From NCBI GenBank assembly GCA_030754715.1, contig JASLZV010000022.1, positions 1-11,582 of the forward strand: DNA of 11,582 nt, read 5' to 3'. This DNA is from Phycisphaerae bacterium (GTDB lineage Bacteria; Planctomycetota; Phycisphaerae; SM23-33). The position numbers were made by a program, and so were the translations under genes. Below, piece after piece: positions 6,757 to 11,582 of this stretch (positions within the stretch are counted from its first letter, which is position 1; the number at the start of each line of letters is the position of its first letter). Below the pieces are notes generated by a model. It had not been told where the DNA came from and searched no databases. It saw only the letters and a program-made list of their open reading frames with translations.

Positions 6757-6828
6757 CTACCCGGCCAGGACTCGAACCTGGAACGGGAGTACCAAAAACT
6801 CCTGTGTTACCAATTACACCACCGGGTA
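6757..6828 (-). tRNA. tRNA-Gln (anticodon UUG)
   Basis: The minus strand folds as a full cloverleaf. The acceptor stem TACCCGG (6828-6822) pairs perfectly with CCGGGTA (6764-6758), and the D-arm carries AATTGGTAA. The anticodon stem GGAGT/ACTCC encloses the loop TTTTGGT, giving anticodon TTG at 6795-6793. The T-arm is CCAGG-TTCGAGT-CCTGG. The U1-A72 first pair is a known glutamine tRNA identity feature. The discriminator is G at 6757 and CCA is not encoded. A run of six T follows directly (6756-6751) and may cause partial termination. A strong promoter lies about 180 bp upstream. The glmU-like gene begins 16 nt downstream, so the tRNA is probably cut out of a common transcript. Confidence 0.96.
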
Positions 6829-7008
6829 ATGTTGCTAATGATTGCACAGTCGTCATCGCCCTCATGCCGGGCGTCTCGGCACGGGCCCTTTACGTGTCGC
6901 GGCTGTATCGCCGCCCGGAACCTGAGTCAGCGGCCGCGACCAGGCTGACCCATTGCCCGCCTTCCCGGCGGGCTGCCCCATGCGGACGGCAAACGCCTTC
7001 TCGTGGGG
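6829..7008 (-). other. Structured transcribed leader, candidate small RNA
   Basis: This is the stretch between the predicted transcription start (about 7008) and the tRNA. On the minus strand it offers a series of helices. A: 7004-7008 with 6976-6980. B: 6967-6973 with 6955-6961, a perfect 7-bp stem with GGGAA loop. C: 6944-6949 with 6926-6931. D: 6933-6940 with 6896-6903, 8 bp. E: 6877-6882 with 6864-6869. D uses the loop of C, giving an H-type pseudoknot topology; a local hairpin 6910-6914 with 6899-6903 competes with D. RNase P cutting at the tRNA 5' end would release it as a free RNA. It does not match SRP, 6S, RNase P, tmRNA or riboswitch motifs I know. GC richness makes chance pairing likely enough to be cautious. 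Confidence 0.35.
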
Positions 7009-7014
7009 AGAGGC

Positions 7015-7043
7015 AATATATCGCCGCTGCCGAGATCTGTCAA
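7015..7043 (-). promoter_or_regulatory. Sigma70-type promoter for tRNA-Gln/glmU-prs cluster
   Basis: On the minus strand there is a perfect -35 TTGACA (7043-7038), a 17-bp spacer and -10 TATATT (7020-7015, five of six consensus bases). Transcription should begin near 7008. A 10-bp palindrome, GCGCCGGCGC (7044-7053), abuts the -35 box upstream and could be an operator. This is the best promoter match I found in the window and probably drives the tRNA and the housekeeping genes behind it. Confidence 0.65.
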
Positions 7044-7074
7044 GCGCCGGCGCAACTATTTATCGAGGCCGGGT

Positions 7075-7103
7075 TTGACTCGCCGCGCCAGGTAAAGTAC
7101 AAG
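7075..7103 (+). promoter_or_regulatory. Candidate promoter for the DUF401 gene
   Basis: TTGACT (7075-7080), 17 bp, then TACAAG (7098-7103). The predicted start falls at about 7110-7112, on the ATG at 7111, which would give a leaderless mRNA. It lies back to back with the minus-strand promoter, the two -35 boxes being 31 bp apart. The -10 match is only four of six, so this is moderate evidence. Confidence 0.4.
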
Positions 7104-7110
7104 CGTGCCC

Positions 7111-8427
7111 ATGACGGCGATGGGTTACACGTTGGCGGCCTTTGGGCTGATCCTGCTTCTCTCGCGGCTCAAGGTGCCATTGAGTGTGGCAATCCTTACA
7201 GGTGCAGCCGCGCTGGGGGTGTTGTTTGGTCTGGGGGCCGGGCAGATCGGTTCGGCGGCGCTGGCGGGGGCAACACGCCCCAACAGCATCGGACTGGCGG
7301 TGATCACCATTTTGCTGCTGGCGCTGTCGCAGAGCATGCGGGCCGGAGGGCAGTTGGAACAGATCGTCTCTTTGGCCAGGGCGTTCTTGCGGCGCCCGGC
7401 GGTGGCGATGGCGGCGCTGCCGGCCTTGATCGGCCTGCTGCCCATGCCCGGCGGGGCGCTGTTTTCGGCCCCGATGGTCGAGGCCGCCGCCGCCGGCGGC
7501 GACGAAAGCAGCGGAAGACTCTCGGCCATCAACTATTGGTATCGCCACATCTGGGAGTACTGGTGGCCGCTGTATCCCGGCGTGATCCTGGCGGCGGAGT
7601 GGACCGCCCGACCGCTGGAGGTGTTTATCGCCCAGCAACTGCCGCTGGGGTTGTTCATGGTCGCCAGCGGGGTGGTGATTTTCCGCGGTCTGCAACAGGA
7701 TCTGCGCGCCACGGGCGCCCCGGCCCCGGAAGACACCAAGCGACGCCTCCTGCGGAGCACCTCGTCCATCTGGATAATCCTGATCGTCTGGGCCGTAGGA
7801 ACCGTGGTGGCCCGGCTGGTGTTCGCCCATATGGGGTTTGGCGCCGAGCAGTTGAAGGCAAGGGAGAACCTGTCGGCCTTGGGCAAATACGGGCCGCTGA
7901 CGGTGGCACTGGTCGCCAGTCTGGTCTGGACGGCGCGGCTTAACGGAATTGGCCCCGGCGGACTGGCGAAGATCTTTGCCGGACGTTCCCTGTACGACCT
8001 GGCTGTGCTGGTGCTGAGCGTGATGGTGTTCGGGCAACTGCTGGAGGCAACGAATGCGGGGTGGCGGATTGGAGGGGAGCTACAGGCCCTGGAGATAGCG
8101 CCGATCTTGGTGGTGGGGGCCTTGCCGTTCATCGCCGGCATGGTGACGGGCCTGGCCGTGGGATTTGTGGGCGTGAGTTTTCCCATTGTCCTTGAGGTCG
8201 TCCGTGCAATGTCGGGGGGCGGGGCGACTTCGGCATACATGGTGCTGGCCTACGCCTGCGGGTTCCTGGGAATGATGCTCAGCCCCCTGCACCTGTGCCA
8301 CATCGTCTCCAATCGCTACTTCAACACGACGTTCGGACCGGTGTATCGGCGCATCATCCCCGCGGTGGCAATCATGTTTGTCCTGGCGGTGGGGTATTTT
8401 GAGTTGCTGAGGCTGCTGGGTCTCTGA
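7111..8427 (+). CDS. DUF401-type multi-spanning membrane protein
   Basis: This is a polytopic inner-membrane protein of 438 residues with about ten or more hydrophobic segments. I place it in the DUF401 family (PF04165) from two motifs: LPMPGGALFSAPM (about residues 110-122) and GMMLSPLHLCHIVSNRYF (about 387-404). The motifs lie near membrane segments in the two halves, which suggests a transporter or permease fold related to the ion-transporter superfamily. The substrate is unknown. Starts possible are GTG 7105, ATG 7111 and ATG 7120. I chose 7111 because the candidate promoter would start transcription there; only a distant AGG (7090-7092) lies upstream. It is the only plus-strand gene in the window, divergent from the tRNA and convergent with moxR. 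Confidence 0.85.
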   Translation: MTAMGYTLAAFGLILLLSRLKVPLSVAILTGAAALGVLFGLGAGQIGSAALAGATRPNSIGLAVITILLLALSQSMRAGGQLEQIVSLARAFLRRPAVAMAALPALIGLLPMPGGALFSAPMVEAAAAGGDESSGRLSAINYWYRHIWEYWWPLYPGVILAAEWTARPLEVFIAQQLPLGLFMVASGVVIFRGLQQDLRATGAPAPEDTKRRLLRSTSSIWIILIVWAVGTVVARLVFAHMGFGAEQLKARENLSALGKYGPLTVALVASLVWTARLNGIGPGGLAKIFAGRSLYDLAVLVLSVMVFGQLLEATNAGWRIGGELQALEIAPILVVGALPFIAGMVTGLAVGFVGVSFPIVLEVVRAMSGGGATSAYMVLAYACGFLGMMLSPLHLCHIVSNRYFNTTFGPVYRRIIPAVAIMFVLAVGYFELLRLLGL

Positions 8428-8442
8428 GACCTGCTCCCGACA

Positions 8443-8475
8443 GGTACGCGCCCGCGGCTGGCGTGCCTCAATTTT
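8443..8475 (+). terminator. Weak rho-independent-like terminator after DUF401 gene
   Basis: GGTACGC (8443-8449) pairs with GCGTGCC (8461-8467), including one U-G pair, around an 11-nt loop, followed by TCAATTTT (8468-8475). It lies 15 nt after the stop of the plus-strand gene, and its T-rich tail overlaps the moxR stop codon. The stem is short and the T-run broken, so efficiency is uncertain. On the minus strand no T-run follows the stem. Confidence 0.4.
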
Positions 8476-9478
8476 CACCTTCCGGCACGGTTTGAAGCAC
8501 TTCTTGGATTATCGCATCGGGTGTGATCCCGTCGGCCTGGCCTTCGAACGACAGGATCAGGCGATGTCTCAGGACCGCCGGCGCCGCGACCCGCACGTCG
8601 GCAAAGGCCACGTTGGCCCGTCCCATCCGCAGGGCCCGAACCTTGCCCGCCAGAAGCATCGCCTGGGCCCCGCGAGGCGAAGACCCGTACCGCACGTACT
8701 TCTGCGTTGCCGGGGGGGCAAAGTCGCTGGTGGCCCTGGTGGCCAGGATGATCCGCCCGATGTATTGGGATACCGCCGAGGCCGCGGCTACCTGTCGCAC
8801 GGTCTGTTGCATCTGGCCGATGCGATCGGCCGTCGCCGAGACCTCCGCGTGGGGCTTCTGCGTGCCGGTGGTGCGATCGAGAATGCTCACCAACTCGTCC
8901 AGCGGGGGAGAGTGGATCAATATTTTCAGCATGAACCGGTCCAGTTGGGCCTCCGGCAGCGGGTAGGTCCCTTCCATCTCCAGCGGGTTCTGGGTCGCCA
9001 GCACCAGAAACGGACTCGGCAACCGGTGCGTCGTCTGCGAAACGCTGACGGTCTGTTCGCCCATGGCCTCCAGGACGGCGGACTGCGTCTTGGGCGTAGC
9101 CCGGTTGATCTCGTCGGCCAGAATCAGGTTGGCGAAGATCGGACCTGGCTGGAACCGAAAATGCTTGCTTCCGGATGGGTCGGTGACCACGATGTTGGTG
9201 CCGGTGATGTCGGCGGGCATCAGGTCGGGGGTGAACTGGATGCGCCTGAACTGTATGTTCAGGGTGGCCGCCAGCGTGCGAACAAGCAGCGTCTTGCCGA
9301 TTCCCGGTACGCCCTCCAGCAGCGCGTGGCCGCCGGCCAGCAGGCACGTGAGCACGTCGTCGATCGCCTGCTGGTGGCCGACGATGACCTCGCCGATCTG
9401 GCCTGCAATGGCGTCGTAGTCGCTCTGAAACGACTCGACCTGCTGTTGGAAGTCCGCTTGGGGTGTTTGATCGGACAT
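8468..9478 (-). CDS. MoxR-family AAA+ ATPase
   Basis: MoxR ATPases act as chaperones that assemble or activate partner complexes, often with VWA-domain proteins. The 336 residues show Walker A GVPGIGKT (56-63), FTPDLMPADITG (82-93), Walker B LILADEINRA (118-127), sensor 1 LATQNPLEMEGTYPLPEAQ (160-178), arginine-finger region LDRF (179-182) and sensor 2 SPRGA (267-271). A C-terminal lid domain ends near 336. All catalytic elements are intact. The usual neighbours (DUF58, VWA-domain and transglutaminase-like proteins) are not present: upstream is tatD and downstream the convergent DUF401 gene. The ATG at 9478 lacks a well-placed ribosome binding site; GGGAG lies 14 nt upstream. A 99-bp gap separates it from tatD, so it may have its own promoter. 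The partner is not known. Confidence 0.93.
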   Translation of the reverse strand: MSDQTPQADFQQQVESFQSDYDAIAGQIGEVIVGHQQAIDDVLTCLLAGGHALLEGVPGIGKTLLVRTLAATLNIQFRRIQFTPDLMPADITGTNIVVTDPSGSKHFRFQPGPIFANLILADEINRATPKTQSAVLEAMGEQTVSVSQTTHRLPSPFLVLATQNPLEMEGTYPLPEAQLDRFMLKILIHSPPLDELVSILDRTTGTQKPHAEVSATADRIGQMQQTVRQVAAASAVSQYIGRIILATRATSDFAPPATQKYVRYGSSPRGAQAMLLAGKVRALRMGRANVAFADVRVAAPAVLRHRLILSFEGQADGITPDAIIQEVLQTVPEGEN

Positions 9479-9577
9479 TGTAAGCCGTGAGTCTCCCGCC
9501 GGGTTTTCACGCCGGCCGGTAGGATATCCGCCCCCGGCGACGTTGACCAGTGCTTCTTGAGAGCAAACCGCCGCGTT

Positions 9578-10357
9578 TCACGAAACGTCGAGGGCGAACA
9601 GCCGTATCGCGTTTGCCGTGGTCAGTTCGGCCAGGGCGTCGGCGGGGATGCCTCGCACCTCACCCAGGCGGCGGGCTACGTGGGTAAGGTTGGCCGGTTC
9701 GTTGGTTTTCATCTTCCGCACCGGCTCGGGCGAAAGGTACGGCGAATCGGTTTCGATCAGGATGCGGTCGTCAGGTACAAGCCGGGCGGCTTGGCGAAGT
9801 TCGCACATCTTCTTGAACGTGACGATCCCCGAAAAACTCACCGCCGACCCCAGGTCCAGGACGCGGCGGACGGACTCGCTTCCTTCGGTGAACGAATGGA
9901 ACACAATCCGCCGGCCGTCCGCGCCGGAGGCCCGCACGATGGCCAGCGTGTCGTCAAGCGCCTCGCGGGTATGGACCACGACGGGCTTGTCAATTCGCCC
10001 GGCCAGGGCCAGTTGCTCGGCGAAGACTCGCCGTTGGTCGCTGCGGGGCGAAAGGTCGTAGTGATAGTCCAGACCGATTTCGCCGATAGCTACGTTTTCG
10101 GCCGCCGCCGTCAGCTGTTCGATCTGCTGAAGATAATCCTCCGGGGCTTGCTTCGCATCGTGGGGGTGGACCCCGGCCATGCAGAATACTTCCTCGTAGT
10201 CTCTGGCCAGCGAAAGGGAGGCCTCAGACTCGCGCAGATTGGCGGCCGCGCAGATAACGGCCCGCACCCCGGCCTGGCGGGCGCGGGCCAGCGCCTGCGG
10301 GACGTCCCGGCGCAGCCGCGCGTCGCCCAGATGGCAGTGGGTGTCGATTAAGTTCAT
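9578..10357 (-). CDS. tatD: TatD-family metal-dependent hydrolase (DNase)
   Basis: TatD enzymes are TIM-barrel metal-dependent 3'-5' DNases linked to DNA repair. The 259 residues are the normal length. Metal ligands expected for the family are present: His7 and His9 (DTHCH), Glu93 (GEIGLDY), His129 (VVVHTRE), His154 (VFHSF) and Asp204 (ETDSPYLSP), followed by NEPANL (219-224). His154 is followed by Ser rather than the common Cys. Which TatD paralogue it is (TatD, YcfH or YabD type) cannot be settled; a YcfH/YabD-type is most likely. The ATG at 10357 has no ribosome binding site but a promoter-like sequence close by, so a leaderless mRNA is possible. It stands 74 bp after the yraN-like gene. 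Confidence 0.94.
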   Translation of the reverse strand: MNLIDTHCHLGDARLRRDVPQALARARQAGVRAVICAAANLRESEASLSLARDYEEVFCMAGVHPHDAKQAPEDYLQQIEQLTAAAENVAIGEIGLDYHYDLSPRSDQRRVFAEQLALAGRIDKPVVVHTREALDDTLAIVRASGADGRRIVFHSFTEGSESVRRVLDLGSAVSFSGIVTFKKMCELRQAARLVPDDRILIETDSPYLSPEPVRKMKTNEPANLTHVARRLGEVRGIPADALAELTTANAIRLFALDVS

Positions 10358-10366
10358 GGGACGCTA

Positions 10367-10395
10367 ATGGTATGGGTCGGTATTCGTCTTGGCAA
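10367..10395 (-). promoter_or_regulatory. Candidate promoter for tatD
   Basis: On the minus strand TTGCCA (10395-10390), 17 bp, then TACCAT (10372-10367). Only 9 nt separate the -10 box from the tatD ATG, so transcription would begin at or within a few bases of the start codon. That agrees with the absence of a ribosome binding site. The -10 match is four of six; evidence is modest. Confidence 0.3.
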
Positions 10396-10431
10396 GAGCG
10401 GCGGAACTGTCCGGGCCCTCTGTTGCTCCGG

Positions 10432-10707
10432 TCAGAAGGCATTGGGGATGTGTTCGATCTGTGCGGATCGGCCGGCGGGGATGATTACCGAAACGATGTC
10501 GCAGCGGGTGTTGTAGCCGTCAGTCGCATGGTGCGAGAGATAGTAGTCGGCGACTTTCTTGATGTGGTGTTGCTTGTGGGCGTTGACGGCCGGGCAGCGG
10601 TAGTTACGGGCAAGAATCTTCAGCCCGCTGCTCTTCAGCATCTTGGCCGCAAGGTCTTCGCCACGTTGCCCCAGCGGTTTGTTCTTGTGGCGACCGAACG
10701 GCCACAT
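10432..10707 (-). pseudogene. YraN/UPF0102-family protein lacking its catalytic core
   Basis: UPF0102 proteins have a PD-(D/E)XK nuclease-like fold and are normally about 115-130 residues. This 91-residue product keeps the N-terminal part, LGQRGEDLAAKMLKSSGL (12-29) and ILARNYRC (31-38), and the C-terminal part, AVNAHKQHHIKKVADYYL (40-57), RCDIVSV (68-74) and IEHIPNAF (84-91). The roughly 30 residues between them, which in the family hold GEIDLI and VFVEVK with the catalytic acids and Lys, are missing, and the join (RCP-AVN) is in frame. It is therefore probably inactive as a nuclease, or a shortened variant with another role. ATG at 10707 follows GAGGAA inside the end of rplS, 4 nt after its stop, so it is still set up to be translated. 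The trmD-rplS-yraN order is standard. Confidence 0.75.
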
Positions 10708-10711
10708 CGGT

Positions 10712-11095
10712 CTATTCCTCGGCCTCGACCGACTTACGTTGTGTTTTGCGTTGTATTTCCTTGGGACGGGTGGCCTTGCCGACGCGGTCGCGGAGGTAAT
10801 ACAGTTTCGCCCGGCGAATCTTGCCGCTGCGGACTACCTCAATGCTGGCGATCTTGGGACTGTGCAGGGGGAATATGCGCTCCACGCCTTCGTTGTTGAC
10901 GATGCGGCGGACGCGCAACGTCTCACTCGTTCCCGAGCCGCTTCGCCCGATCACCGTGCCGGAGAAGATCTGGATGCGTTCCTTCTCGCCCTCGACGATC
11001 CGCACCGACACGTTGACGGTGTCGCCCACGCGGAAGTCCGGAATTTCGTCTTTCATGCTGCTCTCGGCGACCTTTTTCAACAGTTCTTGGCTCAC
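10712..11095 (-). CDS. rplS: 50S ribosomal protein L19
   Basis: L19 sits at the 30S-50S interface of the ribosome. The 127 residues carry the family core: FRVGDTVNVSVRI (21-33), IQIFSGTVIGRSGSGTSETL (41-60), GVERIFPLHSPKI (70-82) and RRAKLYYLRDRVGKA (94-108). A short basic then acidic tail ends the protein. The start is GTG at 11095, supported by GGGAG 8 nt upstream and by the normal spacing to the core; the ATG at residue 14 would cut into the expected N-terminus. It follows trmD by 15 nt and precedes the yraN-like gene by 4 nt, so the three are probably one transcript. Confidence 0.96.
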   Translation of the reverse strand: MSQELLKKVAESSMKDEIPDFRVGDTVNVSVRIVEGEKERIQIFSGTVIGRSGSGTSETLRVRRIVNNEGVERIFPLHSPKIASIEVVRSGKIRRAKLYYLRDRVGKATRPKEIQRKTQRKSVEAEE

Positions 11096-11110
11096 GTTTC
11101 CGCTCCCAAA

Positions 11111-11582
11111 TTATTCTTGCCCGCTGTTTTTTCTGTTTCGCCGGTAGGCTTCCCACAAGCCGGGCCGACGCTTCCGCGTCCTGGACTCGGCCTGTTGCCT
11201 TCGCCACCGAGCGATTCTTTCGTGATCGCCACTGAGTAGTACCTCCGGGACACCCATGCCGCGGAACTCCCTGGGCCGGGTATACTGGGGATATTCCAGC
11301 AGTCCCATGCTGAACGACTCTTCCACGACCGATTCGTCCTTGCCCAGCGCGCCGGGCAGCAGGCGGATAACACTGTCGCAAACCGCCATCGCCGCGATCT
11401 CTCCGCCGGAGAGCACAAAGTCGCCCAGGCTTATCTCCATATCCGCCAAACCACTGCGGATACGCTCGTCAAAGCCTTCGTAGTGCCCCGCCAGCAGCAC
11501 CAGGTGTTCTTCGCCTGACAACTGTCGCGATATCGCCTGGGTCAGCGGTTGGCCCTGCGGCGTCATCATCACCACTTTACCC
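11111..11582 (-). CDS. trmD: tRNA (guanine-37-N1)-methyltransferase TrmD, partial
   Basis: TrmD methylates G37 next to the anticodon using S-adenosylmethionine, which prevents frameshifting. The C-terminal 156 or so residues lie in the window; the reading frame stays open to the right edge, so the N-terminal third is outside. The trefoil-knot motifs are clear: [33 protein letters not shown], and [20 protein letters not shown], followed by [18 protein letters not shown] and a basic C-terminus. The GTG at 11573-11575 is an internal Val codon, not the start. It stands 15 nt before rplS, the usual order downstream of rpsP-rimM in bacteria. Confidence 0.96.
   Translation of the reverse strand, partial: GKVVMMTPQGQPLTQAISRQLSGEEHLVLLAGHYEGFDERIRSGLADMEISLGDFVLSGGEIAAMAVCDSVIRLLPGALGKDESVVEESFSMGLLEYPQYTRPREFRGMGVPEVLLSGDHERIARWRRQQAESRTRKRRPGLWEAYRRNRKNSGQE

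Noticed and set aside
6862..6981. 39-codon minus-strand ORF in the tRNA leader
   Set aside because: It has no ribosome binding site, and the composition (Gly, Pro, Arg, Ala) is what GC-rich non-coding DNA gives. It could be a leader peptide, but nothing supports that.
6829..7008. SRP RNA, 6S RNA or glmS ribozyme in the leader
   Set aside because: The conserved SRP loop with its AGCAGC partner, the 6S closing stem and bubble, and the glmS ribozyme core were looked for by eye and not found.
6237..7943. 568-residue plus-strand open frame
   Set aside because: It runs antisense through the glmU-like gene and the tRNA and then out of frame through the DUF401 gene. Its product is low-complexity Arg/Gly/Pro/His-rich with no domain, a typical GC-rich shadow.
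1..11582. Mobile element, prophage or CRISPR array
   Set aside because: No transposase, integrase, terminal inverted repeats or regularly spaced repeats were seen; the only tandem repeat is the coding one in rpsF.

Overview
The window is a GC-rich stretch of bacterial chromosome carrying translation and replication housekeeping genes, nearly all on the minus strand. The block tRNA-Gln / glmU-like / prs / rplY(ctc) / pth / rpsF / ssb / rpsR / rplI / dnaB fuses two gene orders well known in bacteria: glmU-prs-ctc-pth (as in Bacillus) and rpsF-ssb-rpsR-rplI-dnaB. The trmD-rplS-yraN group upstream is also a standard order. The GC content, the long acidic tails on ribosomal proteins and the protein flavour suggest Planctomycetota, perhaps a Phycisphaerae relative. 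That placement is inference from memory of the families, not a search result.

Layout, read along the minus strand from right to left. (1) 11582-10432: trmD (5' part outside the window), rplS, and a UPF0102/YraN-family gene that has lost its central catalytic segment. These are tightly packed and probably co-transcribed. (2) 10357-8468: a TatD-family metal hydrolase, then a MoxR AAA+ ATPase that lacks its usual DUF58/VWA partners. (3) 8427-7111, on the plus strand: a multi-spanning DUF401-type membrane protein, convergent with moxR and divergent from the tRNA. (4) 7104-6829: an intergenic region with back-to-back promoters. A very good sigma70-type promoter (TTGACA-17-TATATT) points at tRNA-Gln and implies a transcribed leader of about 180 nt with several possible helices, including a pseudoknot-type pairing. 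(5) 6828-162: tRNA-Gln(UUG), then nine genes with short gaps or overlaps, ending in dnaB. Positions 1-161, downstream of dnaB, hold no gene or clear terminator that I can see.

How the genes work together: the glmU-like protein makes UDP-sugar for the cell wall, Prs makes PRPP for nucleotides, L25, S6, S18, L9 and L19 build ribosomes, Pth recycles peptidyl-tRNA, TrmD methylates tRNA, and SSB and DnaB act at the replication fork. No mobile element, CRISPR array or phage gene was seen. The most interesting points are the structured leader ahead of the tRNA, the core-deleted YraN, the glmU-like protein with no acetyltransferase half, the repeat-bearing S6 tail and the lone MoxR.
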